From positions 22,000,994 through 22,064,993 of the forward strand of contig NC_088864.1 of the NCBI RefSeq assembly GCF_032884065.1: 64,000 nt of DNA, given 5' to 3'. Of this stretch, positions 23,516-36,095 are shown piece by piece. The stretch comes from Artemia franciscana. Lineage: Eukaryota > Arthropoda > Branchiopoda > Anostraca > Artemiidae. The position numbers and the translations under genes are program-made. The notes beneath the pieces are model-generated. The model searched no databases, had not been told where the DNA came from, and saw nothing but the letters and a program-made list of their open reading frames with translations. Within the stretch, counting starts at the first letter, position 1, and each line of letters starts with the position of its first letter.

Positions 23516-26500
23516 GTGAGTAGTGGGGAGTCTGGGGGAGGATTGGGGAGCCGCCTCGATGATCAGCTTGATCTAAAAAATATTTATTATGATTTTTCCC
23601 CTTTTGCTAAAGGTGTTTATGATGATCATTTAGCTAGCCTTCCTGCTACTCATTTTTTATTTGAAGGGGATTTAGGAACACCTGTATTTGATGGGAACTT
23701 AAGATCAGCACTTTTTAACTGCAGAGGTTTGGCTAGTAGCCACGAGTTTGTTTCGCAGTTACTTTGTAACCACAGGGTAAGTATCTTAGGCCTATGTGAA
23801 ACGTTTTTAAGTAATGAAAATGCAGAATTCATGAATTGTGATGGGTTTAAATTTATATCTAATAATAGGGAAAATAGACAGGGTGGCGGAGTTGGACTTT
23901 TTGTTCGGGATGATATTCCATTTGTTGTGAAGAAGCAACTATCTAAGCATGACCAAGAGATGACCTTTGAGAGCATTTGCATTGAGTGTGTGATTGATAA
24001 TAGGAAAGTTCTTGTTTGTGTTGTTTATCGATCACCATCGGCTTCGTTAAAAGAGTTTTTGCGAATTTATGAATGCTTCATTGAAGATGTGACTAATTTG
24101 AATTCTGAGCAAGTTCTGGTAATGGGTGATTTTAATATTAATTTATTGTTAGCTCAGACAAATAGACCGGGAATTTCTAATCATTTGCATGAAAAATCGC
24201 TTGAGTTTCTGTGCATGAACCTATCAAAATCACTTTTACCATCATGCAGGTCTGCGACCCGGGTTACGGAAGATACGGCTACTCTCATTGATAATATTTC
24301 TTCTACTATCCCCGTTACTCTTTCGCATATTATATTTACAGATGTTTCTGACCATTGTGTGGTAGTTGCGGATGTTGGAATTAATCACAGACCAAAATTT
24401 TCGTAATTTAAACAAACTCGAAAAATTGATAAAGAAGGAATGGATAAATTGAGGAACCTTTTGTATTTAAATGAATGGACTGCAATTCTAGAATGTGAAT
24501 GCCCTGAGATTTCTACGGCTCTGTTTTTAAAATATTTCCGTGAGTGCTTGGATGAAGCATGTCCATTGAGACGCATTAAAATAAAAAAATATACACTCCC
24601 TAAAAAACCATGGATCTCACGCGGGCTTCTCACTCTATTTCAATAAAAAATAAGCTATTTAAAATATTTATGTCATTCCCATCTACTAAAAATAAAGAAG
24701 AGTTTAAAAAGTATAAAAATGTCCTGACACAGTTAATTCGGAAAGCAAAAGCTAGATATTTTGAAAAATCATTTGTAGAAGCTCGTGGGGATCAAAAACA
24801 TACTTGGAGACTTATTAACTCTCTGTTGGGAAGGTCTCAAAAATCTTCATTTCCGAATGAAATGTTACGTGGTGATGGTACTTTTTCTTCCGATAAGCAG
24901 GAAATAGTGAACTTGCTCAATGCTCATTTTGTAAGCATCGGTGAAAAAACAGCTAATGCATCTCATGTTTCTCCAAATAATAATAACAATGATTTATTTA
25001 AAGATCACATGCCCCCTCCCTCTGATAAAAGCATGTTCCTTTCCCCGGTTACTGAAATTGAACTAAAACAGATCATATCTAAAATGAAGAACGGTTCATC
25101 TGAAGCCCTTGATGGATCTTCTACTAATTTGGTCAAAGAAATATTCCCAGTTATTTCACCGGTTTTATGCCACATTATTAATCTTATATTTGTAACTGGT
25201 GTCTATCCTTCAACATTTAAATCAGCAAGAATTGTGGCCCTACATAAAGGTGATGACCCGAGGCTTCCTGCTAATTATCGTCCTATATCGATACTCTCTG
25301 CTTTTTCGAAGGTTGTAGAGCGAGCACTGTATAACAGAATTTATTCTTTTTTTGAGAAATTTGATTACATTTCTAAACTTCAGTTTGGATTTAGAAAAGA
25401 GCATTGCAGTGATCATCCTATGGCTATTATTGTCCAACATATTAATGATTGTCTTGACCGTGGAGAAACGCCTGCAACTATATTTTTAGACATACAGAAA
25501 GCTTTTGATTCCATTTCTCATGAAATTCTTTTGTATAAGCTTTCGAATGCTGGTATTCGTGGTAATTGCCTTAGGTTACTTGAATCGTATCTTCATGGGA
25601 GGCAGCAGATACTAATATATAATGATGTTAGATCTGATTCTTTACAGCAGTCAGATAAGGTTGGTGTTCCCCAGGGATCCGTATTAGGACCTCTGCTTTT
25701 CCTAGTTTACATTAATGATTTGTGCTCAGCTACTGGAGTTTCTTCTATAGACACTCAGTTTGCTGACGACACTGCAGCAACCGTTTCTGGTAAATCTCGT
25801 GAAGAGCTAGTGGTCAATTTAACATCCGCATATGATAGATTGTCTACTTGGCTCTCTGATAATAGACTACTTCTGAATAGAAAGAAGACTAAGTTTATTG
25901 TTTACAGCAGGACGGGTCACAAGTTTCCAGATATAGAATCAGTTTCCATTTCTGCGAATGAACCTGAGTCTGTTATTGAAAGGGTTGTATTGATAAGATA
26001 TTTAAGAGTTGTGTTTGATGAGAATTTGTCATGGAAAGAGCAAATTAATCAGGTTAGAGCAAAGTCTGCCCGTGGAGTTGGTATAATGTGCAGACTGAAA
26101 AACCTTCTTCCATATTGCGCTTTTAAATCCATTTACTTTTCCCTTGTGCAATCCCATTTTGATTATGCATCTATTATTTTTTTGAACACTTTTAAAAGTA
26201 ATGTTACCCCTCTACAGATTATACAAAATAAAGCAGTTCATATACTTAAACCTTTTCTGCCATCGCCATCAAAGTTCCCCTTAAAATCCACAACAGAGAC
26301 CCTTTTTTCACTTCATAATATTCTTCCTGTTCGGCAAAGTATCCAATTTTTAAGTGTTATGTTTAAGATTAAGCTTGAACGAGAAAAGCTCCCCAGATAT
26401 TTTGCATCGATGGGTCTTATTTCTTCTCCTTCATCTTCACAAGTTGAAACCCGTGGTAAATATAATCTGCGGACTCCTATGGTAGTTACAGAGAGGTCGC

Positions 26501-26631
26501 GTTTTTGCCTAAGGTATTTGATTCCTCTACATTGGGAAAGTTTGAAAAATGAGATTGATTTTAATATAAGCATAGATGCTATAAGACGGAAGTTGAAAAG
26601 AGTGCTGATTGAGAGTTATAAATCTAAATAA
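23516..26631 (+). pseudogene. LINE ORF2: APE endonuclease and reverse transcriptase
   Basis: The first section (23516-24403) is an apurinic-type endonuclease with FNCRG, LCETFL, GGGVGLFV, YRSP, GDFNIN and SDHCVV in the expected order. A TAA at 24404 breaks it in frame. A one-base deletion near 24636 shifts the frame, after which the RT runs open to TAA at 26629. RT motifs are LHKGDDP, NYRPISIL, FLDIQKAFDSI, GVPQGSVLGPLLFLVYIND and the catalytic FADD at 25759-25770. The open frame at 23516 uses GTG, so the true start is uncertain. Two lesions make it inactive as read. Confidence 0.93.
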
Positions 26632-26979
26632 TATGATTTTTTATTTTTTTTATTTTTTTTTTAGGGATGTTTATATTTTTTTTTTTTTTAGTATTGGGTT
26701 GGTCTCTGGGGTTCGCCCATGAGACCTCCAGATGTCTTATGACTCACTTGGTTTTAAGTTGTAAATTTAATTGTGTCTCAGGATGGTGCGCGGAGGATGG
26801 AAGTGGTATCGTACGGCACGGGATTTGTTTTTTATTTATTTCTGTCAAGTTTGGTTAAGAGAAGTTTTTATTTTTAATTTTGTGCATATTTAGTGTTTCT
26901 TAAAGGTAGCTCAATTGCATTCGAGCTATACTCTCAGCCTTGAGTTACCTAATATTTTGTATATATTGGTTATAATAAA

Positions 26980-27005
26980 AGAACCTTGAACCTTGAACCT
27001 TGAAC
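26980..27005 (+). repeat. LINE 3' tail, (AACCTTG)n
   Basis: About three to four copies of AACCTTG directly after AATAAAAG. It marks the 3' end of the LINE. Confidence 0.8.
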
Positions 27006-27629
27006 CCATATCCTTTTTTTACCAAAGTCATCCAATCCAAATTTTGGGACAGTTCTTTTATTAAGCATAGACAGAAGATCTAATAACTATCTATTTGAGG
27101 ATGACTTGACCCCCCACAGTCCACGGGAGAGGGCTACAAGCTATAAATTTTGCCCATTGCTTAGACATGATATGGGCTAGGGGTAAGCATGCAGATTTTT
27201 TTTGGGGGGTGGATATGGAGTAATTTTTCGTGAGGAGGGAACTTTCCATGGAGAGAGAGCTTGACTTCCTGGCACTATTTAAAAACTACCAGGAATGAAA
27301 TAAAAAGTTTTTCGAACTGAAAGTAAGGGGTAACATTGAAACTTAAAACGAACAGAAATTATTCTGCATGTAAGGGGGTCACTTACTTCTGAATACCGCA
27401 TTCTTTACAATAAAGTTTTATTTAGAACTTTTAAAAAAGCTTATCATTCTAATTAAACGGCCCCTGTATTTTCTTCTTAAATAATAGGAACAAAAAGTAA
27501 ATCTTTAGTGTAAGGAAGGAGGTAATATAGAGGGGGAAACCCCCTTGATATAGGTAATAATATTTGTTCGTTTTGAGTTCTGATATCGCTCCTAACTTTT
27601 GATTGGCAAAACTTCTTTTTTTCAATTTG
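27006..27629 (+). repeat. Family A copy 4, 3' part
   Basis: It resumes at ACCAAAGTCATCC, in step with the module of other copies, and runs to the fold-back end (AACTTAAAACGAACAGAAATT at about 27340; inverse at about 27565). By comparison with copy 3, roughly 70-80 bp of family A between 22690 and 27006 are missing. Confidence 0.72.
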
Positions 27630-28918
27630 ATAACTGTATAAATTTTCTATCAGCGTAAACCATGTTTTCAGTAGACTGTCTATCCTTGTAAAATGGTTTT
27701 CTTTTTGTAATTGTATATTTTTCAGACATTGGTGGTGCCTTTTTGTCATTTACTTAAATTTTTCATTCAATTTTTCCTTGACCTTGTAAGAAACATACAT
27801 TCGACATTTCAAAACCCTCAGTGAAGCAACGTTGTTTTAACGTCAATGTGTTAAACAGAATTCACTGTTTGTTCAGACACCTAGTTGGTACTGATGCTTG
27901 AATGCTGTCACTTTCATAAGACTATTTTGCTTTAGGCTTTAGAGTAAAATTTGACGACCTTCAAATGACTTTGAAGAAACATTGAACAACCTGAAATTTG
28001 GCCTTTCAGTGTCATCTTCAGAGCGACCTCGTTTAATGTTTGTGTAAATATTAATTCTTTCAATAGAATAAATTATTATAAAATTTACAAAGTTAAACTT
28101 GCCTTCGATTTCAACCTTTAAGCAGTCTTTCAGGGTTATCTCTGGAACGACCCCGTTTCAATGGTTATGCCTATATTTGTCTTGGTGCTCTTTCTATCCC
28201 GTCTGTTCACTTTAAAAATAAAAATTGCCTCTTATTTTGACCTAGAAATAACTTGACATGACAGTATAATAACAGTATAAGGGCATCATTAGAACAATCT
28301 TCTTTAAAATATTACGTTCAGCAAAAAACTTCCCTTTAATTTTCAATTTGAAGTAGTTCGTCAAATTGTCTTTGAAAGACCTCACTACAGTATTCGTTTC
28401 ATTTAAATGAAATCAATTCGTATGATAAAATGTGCCTTTCTTTTTTACATGGTATCGAAATTGAAACGACCTTTAAGTCACCGATTAAGGTGGTAAATGT
28501 TTATAGACCACAGATAATAAATAACTTAAAATCTGTTTGTGGTAATCAGCAATCAACAATTAATAATCTCTAATCAAAAATCAGACATCAGTAACATGAC
28601 TCTATAACGTTTAATTTGTCTTATATTATCAGGAATTAATTAGTGATTCATAGTCAGCAGTCTCTAACGAGTAATAAGTAATAAATAATCAGTAATCTGC
28701 TATAAATAGTTAGTAATCAGAAGAAAAATATTTTGTTCCACTTGAGTTTGAAATAACCTTTCAAGGTGATCTTTGCAATGACATTGTTTCAACATCTGTG
28801 TAATTCTTCATCCAAATGTCTGTTTTATTAACATACATTTAGTTTGCATTACATTCGGACAAAGCTCAAAGTTGAACCTACTCTAGCTTGAAATACTGAT
28901 TACATACTAAAATATTAC
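27630..28918. other. Degenerate tandem repeat, no gene
   Basis: Recurring words such as GAxCGACCxCGTTTxAATG (about 28021, 28150) and GCAATGACATTGTTTCAAC (about 28765) suggest an old repeat of roughly 110-125 bp. A run of AATCAGTAATC-like words lies at 28540-28715. No coding sequence is supported until the exon at 28919. Confidence 0.4.
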
Positions 28919-29100
28919 CTGTGAGCGTAGTAAAAGATAACTTCTTCAATCAGAGTTAGCAAGACTAAGTGGACTACAAACGTGGTAAATTCAGGCAGTT
29001 TAAAAATTTGTGGTAGTCCTCTAATTTTGAAGTTCATGTGAGTGACGTACGTCAGTGGTAATGTCACGACTATTTGGTTGAATAGTACTTGCTTGATTAA
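28919..29100 (-). CDS. FAXDC2: FAXDC2-like hydroxylase, transmembrane exon
   Basis: This 182-base exon encodes 60 codons plus two bases. It starts LIKQVLFNQIVVTLPLTYV and ends LLTLIEEVIFYYAHR. The VLFNQ and TLIEEV-FYY-HR signatures are characteristic of FAXDC2 proteins, and the last histidine starts the first metal-binding cluster completed by the exon at 20060-20332. The residues in between form a long hydrophobic region fitting transmembrane helices. The acceptor is TTTTTTCTAG and the donor is AG|GTAATA. Reading frame and phase agree on both sides. The nearest large repeat on the 5' side is the fold-back structure starting near 30.0 kb; on the 3' side an old degenerate tandem repeat runs close to the exon. 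Confidence 0.92.
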
Positions 29101-30034
29101 CTAGAAAAAAAGTTGTCACATATTTAAATTACTTGCTTGAATCTTCTCTCTCCTCTCTGTTTCTCTCTCTCTCTCTCTCTTTCGCTTACACAATATTGAA
29201 TATCTAATATCTAATTATTATTCGCAATTTACCTTAGCACCCGTAGGATTATTAATTCTAAAGCATCTTCAAAATTTACCATAGCCTTGCTTCTTAAGCT
29301 ATATTGGATATAGTCTTTCAACACTTGAGCAAACTGAGACATACAGGTACCACTATGATTAAATATAACTTTCTTTGCATTTTGTGGTGGAAAAATAAAA
29401 ATTTCATGTCATAGGATTTTGACTGTGGCAACATTTTCAGTTTTGAATGTAAAAAATTGTAAAGTTAAATCCAGTTAATTATTATCTTTTCTGTGAACTT
29501 TCAAACGATTAGAAATATCATTTGTGTCTTAACCTTGTTACAAAGTTTACATGATTCTAATGCACTTAATAAAAGTAAAACGCAACATCCTTAGAGTTTT
29601 CCATCAAAAATACTAGTATATTAAAATATTCAAAATTTAAAAAACTGAGATCCCTCAAAACAATATTCATGTTCAGTATTATTGCATAATTTCCATCAAG
29701 TCCGCATCTCTTTCTTAGAGATTTTTTTTTTCTAAAATTATGAATTTTAGACATGCTAGTAATTTTGAATCCGCAATTTTAAAAATGATTTTTTTACTTA
29801 TTCAGAGTCAGTAAAATAATAATTTTTTTGTCACTGCATATACTTCAGTTTAGATTCCAGTTTTTAGAGTTTTGGTTTCTATTCAAGGAGGTTGCTCTCC
29901 ACTTATAGACAGTGGTATAGCATTAATTACTACTGTGTTAAGTTCATTGGCCGAACCGAATTGGCACAAATTTAGCATAACCGATTACCATCTCTGTAAC
30001 TGGAATGATGGTTAGCATGCTTACATTAGCATAT
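29101..30034. other. Intron start, no gene
   Basis: (CT)n at about 29155-29182. Near 29870-29920 an inverted, diverged family A entry sequence (GTTTTGGTTTCTATTC) is faintly visible. Nothing else is recognised. Confidence 0.4.
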
Positions 30035-31870
30035 ATTCTCCTTGTCCTGCCTATATGTCAGATCTAGAGAACCTGAAAAATATATTTTTATTTAAATTCA
30101 CCTCAAACTATTTAATGGGAGCGGGAACAACAAACTTTGAAAAACTGGTTCATTGAGATAATCTTTTTGTCTGTAATCAGCTTCATAATATTGTATGTCA
30201 CTATGGTCTCTGAGACTTAGTTGCCTTATAAGTACACTTTCAATAGTTTCCTTGAAGGTATTTCAACCCTTTTCGATCCAAACTTAATATATTTCTCTCA
30301 GGCTGAGTGTTTTCTTCTTGCTCATTCCTTGTCCATTTCAATTTTGTTTTCATCCAGCTGTTTTTTGCCTCATCCTGTCAAACAATAATTTCTTTTCTTT
30401 GCACCTCTAGACAACTGTATTCTTCTTGCAACTTTAGAAATCTCAACCGCATAGCAATTAGATCTTGTCGGACTAAAATGCTTGAAGATGCAAATTACTG
30501 GTTTGAACAGTTTATATCAGTCTTGTGTCTCTTCAGATTTCTTTCTAGCCTCTTTGAATTCTGCATCAAGTGCATTTTTCTATTCACCCCAAAGCATTCT
30601 GATGATTCCCTTTGTTTAGTCAAGAGTCTCAAAAACAGCTTATAATATGTCTTCAATCATTGAATTGGCTTTTTTCAGTTGTTGTTAATTTTCATAAGAT
30701 TTTAATGATTCAAGAATAATTCTTCGAGAACTATACTATGAACAAGTAATGAAAGACTCATTCTGAAAAGGATAGTCACTAATTTGTTCGTAATAACAAC
30801 TGGTCACTTGAAAAAAGAAGTTTTATGAATTTTAAGAAAAGGCAACCCTAATTTTGATAGATGAATATCCAACTATTTCTTCAAGAAAGAAAGAAGAAAG
30901 GTACCATTTTTGAGCTTTTAACTGGAATGTCAAATTGCTACTAGAGCCAGGATACTTGGCTGGAGATTTTATGAACTGGTCTGCAGTCTAATGATTCTTT
31001 TACACATTACGGATATCAATGCAGAAACCTGTCTTTATCTATTCTATCGATATCCCAGAAAACGCTACCTTTTATGACAGAGATTTCAAATATATGCATC
31101 AACGTGACCGAAGTTTTCAAGATAATGTATCACCCCTCAGAGTTCTCAAACTGTTGAAGAAAGGTGTAGCATTCATAACTAGTAATTTAAATAAAAAAAG
31201 TCTTACAGACAAGTAAAGGGCATGATTAAAACATAAAACTGTTAGATCTAGCTACATAAGAAAGGACTATGCAGTAAAATAACTAGGGGAAAGGGAGGAA
31301 AAGGATAAATATTACAAATTCAAGTTTTATCTCAATATTTTTTAAACTTAAAATATTATCAACTTTGACCATTCTCAAACTGTCAGAGAAAGGAGGGTTA
31401 TTCTTGACTATAGTAAATTAGAAGAAACAATTTCTTAAAGAAAAGTAAAGAGCAGCACTAAAATTTTAAACGAGCAGAAATATAAAGAACTGATAAGGCA
31501 GGAAAATGATAAAGAGAAAAAGCAAAGAAGAGTAAATAACATAAACAAGTGTTTTGTCAAATATTTTTCATATATACTGTCTTATTAACTCTTAGCAATC
31601 CTAAAACTTCTGGAGGAACTTTCGTTATCTTAAACTAATATCTTATAGATAATAAAATATAAAAATACCTACTTTTTTCAAAGAAAATACAGAGTGAGAT
31701 TGAAATCTAAGATTAACAAAATTAGTCCTATAGCAAATCAAGCTTAAAATGGACAGAAGTTACTATGATTTGAGATAGGAGAGCTAAAACAAACGAAAAC
31801 CAAATCACTAATAAAGTAAAAATTATAAGAAAAAAAATTACTCCTAATATAACATCTTCTGCCGTCACCT
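30035..31870 (+). repeat. Left arm of a 5.3-kb fold-back structure
   Basis: It pairs in inverted orientation with 34130-35315. Landmarks are CTTTTTCAAA...ACTGGTTCA at about 30140, CAGCTGTTTTTTGCCTCATC at about 30355, TAAACGAGCAGAAATATAAA at about 31470 and AAGCTTAAAATGGACAG at about 31740. The arm contains two or three internal units of about 240 bp, so it is longer than its partner. The ORFs at 30307 and 31019 fall in it and are not recognised. Confidence 0.7.
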
Positions 31871-31985
31871 TACATATTCAATAAGGAAGCAACGAATGCT
31901 TTACTTAGCGTTGGCTCAACAAACAAAATATAATTCGAATAGATGCAAAGAGATAAACAAACGCCCTCTTAGACACAGAGGCACT

Positions 31986-32016
<31 letters not shown>

Positions 32017-34129
32017 ACACGAAATAACACACAGAATCAGACGCAGAAAATTTTTCTCCCGCCCTCTCTCTGTGTCTGAGTGGGTGTTTGCTTGTCTCTG
32101 TGAATCTGTTCAAATATTATAGTCAACAGAGTTAATTCTTTCAGCCTTAAAAAAATTAAAGAAATAAACCGTGTCAAATTTAATCCATCTATTAAAACTT
32201 TATACTCAACGGTGCTAATCCTTTTAGTCCCTAGGAAAATTAAATGAATAAACCACTTCAAGTTTAATTCATCTGTTCAAACCTTATAATCAAATGAGTT
32301 AATGCTATTAGTCCTTGGAAAAATTAAGTGAAGAGTTAAAGCTGTCCATTCTTCGGAAAATTCACTGAGTAAATCGTCTAAAATTTAATTCTTCTGTTCA
32401 ATCTTTATAGTGAATTTTTTTATTTTGTAAGATAAATTTGTACTAGGTCCAATAACATGCCCCCTATAGGCGTCGTCAAATCCATATCTCCCTCGCTACT
32501 CGATTTCTATGTATTGGTCTTGTTTTATTAAGATTGTTTAAAGTCTCTATATGCTATGGAAATAATAGCTTTAATTATATACCCCATTGAAGCCTCGTAA
32601 AATCCATAGCCCCCTCATTACTGGATTTCTCTGTATTGGTCTTGATTTATAAGAGTTTTTCTCTATTTCTATGTTTTGTGGGAATAAATAAAAGTATTAT
32701 TTAAAAAATATTTTAAATCTTATGTCCTTTTTAACCATAAAGGGGTAAGATGTACCCTTGATTTAAGTATTAAGTTTTTACTAATTTAATTATCTATTGA
32801 ATGAGCAGCGTTGGTGTTCCTATATCTAAAGTATATAACCTAAAGCTGATTCAAGTAATGAAAAATCCTTTAAATTGCAATTTTTTTTAAAATAATCTCC
32901 ACTTCAATTCCCTCAAGTTAGCAACTATGAGTCTTAGAGTTTACCTACTAACTAAGTTTGTTCTGTGCTAAAGTGCTTTTCTATTAATTTTTTGGTACTC
33001 AATCATCAATTAAAAGACTTGGGAATCAGCTGAGTTAGCCGAGTTTGTCGTACTCAACACCACTTTTATTAAATAGTCTCATGTGAGTCTAAGCATACTA
33101 GATATCATTTTCACAGGTGAAATTATCAGGGATGGTTAATATACAATTATTACATCTGAACTTATAATACTTGCTACTAAACGTGAAGTTAAGTTACAAA
33201 TTGCCTTAGCATGTCCATTTTTTAGGTAATTAGACTACATTGCGTGTCGCAACTAATTTTCCATTATAATTAACGGTATGTCCATAGTATAGTATATATA
33301 CTGAAGAATATTAAGAAACAAAAAGACTTAATATATTGCTTGCCATAGCGATAGCTAATAGAAGAGCTTCCTGAAAAGGTATGAAGTTTTATTGATATTT
33401 TTATTGATCATACATTTAGATTATTATAATTTATAGCAAATGAAGCTGTTTTTTGTTCGTTTTTCTGTTATCCTGGCTCTGAAAAATTGACGCTTTACCA
33501 GGTTTTTTGAAATTATATTTAATATCATATCGGGTCATGACACCATAGGTAAGAAATAGGTTGATAGACCTGTTATTTAGAGGTCTTTTGTTGTGAATAT
33601 AAAAAGCTGCCATTTGCCATTGAATTTGTAGCTACAAAGATAACTCCTTACCGTAAATAAAATCCTAACATCACTTTGCACGTTAAATCAAATAGTATAT
33701 ACTGGTTATTAATTCGTTTGGTTTTAATTGTTGGTTGATCCATAGAACAGTAAAGTTCTTGTCGCATAATCATTGAATTTTTGTTTGTCCTATTTTGATC
33801 GAAGGATTCGTAAGACTTTTGTGATGTACAAAACATGTCATCATACTCTCAATGAAGAATTAAGTGCAGTATTGTAAGCAGAGTTTCCTATTTTTATCAA
33901 ATAGATTGACAACATTCAATTGGTTTTACTGTTTTAGAGTAACAACTTTTTCTTCCCTAAATTCTGTTTTTATTCATTTTCATTCAAAGTATACAAGTTT
34001 ATAGCTTAACTACTTTTTAAAACAATAATTGAAAATGACTCTAAAAATTTGTTTCCATAATTATAAAATTGCAAGAGTGATATTTTAGTCTTTGAAGTGG
34101 TCTTAAGAGGACACCAGGCGAAGTTCAAT
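31871..34129. other. Spacer of the fold-back, with small tandem repeats
   Basis: No gene. (AG)n at about 31986-32008. About three and a half units of an 87-bp repeat (TTTAATTCATCTGTTCAAACC words) lie at 32108-32410. A two-unit repeat of about 120 bp (ATAGCCCCCTCATTACT against ATATCTCCCTCGCTACT) lies at 32461-32690. The remainder to 34129 shows nothing. Confidence 0.5.
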
Positions 34130-35315
34130 TTGCAGTAATTTTTTATTTATATCTTTGACTTTGTTAGCAATTTGGTTTTCATTTGTTTTAGTTCTCCCAT
34201 ATTAATTCATAGTAATTCATGTCCATTTTAAGCTTGATTTGTTATATGAATAGTTTTTATAGTCTTAAATTTCAATCTCGCTCTGCACTTTCTTTTAAAA
34301 AATAGTTGTTTTTATATATTTGATTATCTATAGGATAGTCGTTTAAGATAACACAATTTTCTCCAGAAGTTTTAGTAGCGCTGAGAGTTAACAAGACAGT
34401 AAATTTGAAAAAGACTTGAAAAAACCCGTGATTATGTTATTTACCCTTTTTGTTTTTCCCTTAACCATTTTCATGCCTTGTCAGTTCTTTATATTTCTGC
34501 TCGTTTAAACTTTTAGTCTTAAACTTTACTTTTATTTAAGAGGTTCTTTTTTTTTCAATTTACTACAGCCAAGAATGACACTCCTTTCTCCGACAGTTTG
34601 AGAACTTTCAGAAATGATAATACTTTAAATTTAGAAAATATTGGGATAAAACCTGTATTTGTAATATTTGTCCTTTCTTCCCCTTTCCCATTGTTATTTG
34701 TGTGCCTGGTCCTTTCTTGAAGAGATCTTGACTTAATATTTATCATTAAATGATACTAATTCCTTACATAATAATAGCGACTGCAGCAAATTACAAGAGC
34801 TTCAAAATTTGGACGAAAGGGTTGAAAAAATATGTATAATTTCGAAAGACCCATCACTAATTGAAGCTCATCAAACTAGTTTTTTTCTAAATCTTCAAGC
34901 AGTATACTCCAGCAGGATCTTCAATTGCTATTTAGATGAGAGTTCAAATGTTGCAGTAAGAATAGGGTTATCAAGAGGTGTAAACAAAAGAAATTAAGGC
35001 TCGACAGGATGAGGTGAAAAACAGCTGGATTAAAACAAACTTGAAATGGACAAAGAATTAATAAGAAGAAAACACTTACTCAGCCTGAGAGGAATATCTT
35101 CAAGTTGAACCCAAAAGAATTCACTTATTGATATACACTATTATTGAACTGTTTACATACAGAAAAAACTAAGTAAACGAACCAGTTTTCAAAATTGATT
35201 GCACTCACTCCAATTAAATAGTTTGAGTTGAATTCAAACAAAAACTTGTTTTTCAAGTTCTCTCTATCTGACATTTAAGTAGGACAAGCAGAATATATGC
35301 TCATCTAGACTTGAC
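34130..35315 (-). repeat. Right arm of the 5.3-kb fold-back structure
   Basis: The reverse complement matches 30035-31870 over most of its length, by eye roughly 80-85 percent. Landmarks are TTTATATTTCTGCTCGTTTA at about 34490, GACAGGATGAGG and AAACAGCTGG at about 35005-35030, and AATATATGCTCATCTAG at about 35293. The ORF at 34809 lies in the arm and is not recognised. Confidence 0.7.
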
Positions 35316-35890
<575 letters not shown>

Positions 35891-36046
35891 CTAGCTGTTG
35901 GGGTGGCGCTTCGCGCCACCCCAACACCTAGTTGGTGGGGGCGCTTCGCGCCCCCCCAAGCCCCCCCGCGCGCGTAAGTCGTTACGCGCCATAATAGTTT
36001 CGCGCCATTGTAGTTGTGTCCCTATGTCCCACCTGTGAATATAGAT

Positions 36047-36095
<49 letters not shown>

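Larger units (their letters stand above)
22691..27005 (+). mobile_element. CR1/Jockey-type LINE, 5' truncated
   Basis: About 4.3 kb with an ORF1 piece (to 23216), ORF2 with endonuclease and reverse transcriptase (23516-26631), a 3' UTR with T-rich tracts and a tail of AACCTTG repeats at about 26980-27005. A short-repeat tail is typical of CR1-group elements. It lies antisense in an intron of the FAXDC2-like gene and interrupts family A copy 4. Damage is light (one frameshift in ORF1, one stop and one frameshift in ORF2), so it is fairly young. Confidence 0.88.

Noticed and set aside
23650..23982. Minus-strand 110-codon ORF
   Set aside because: It is a shadow of the LINE endonuclease frame.
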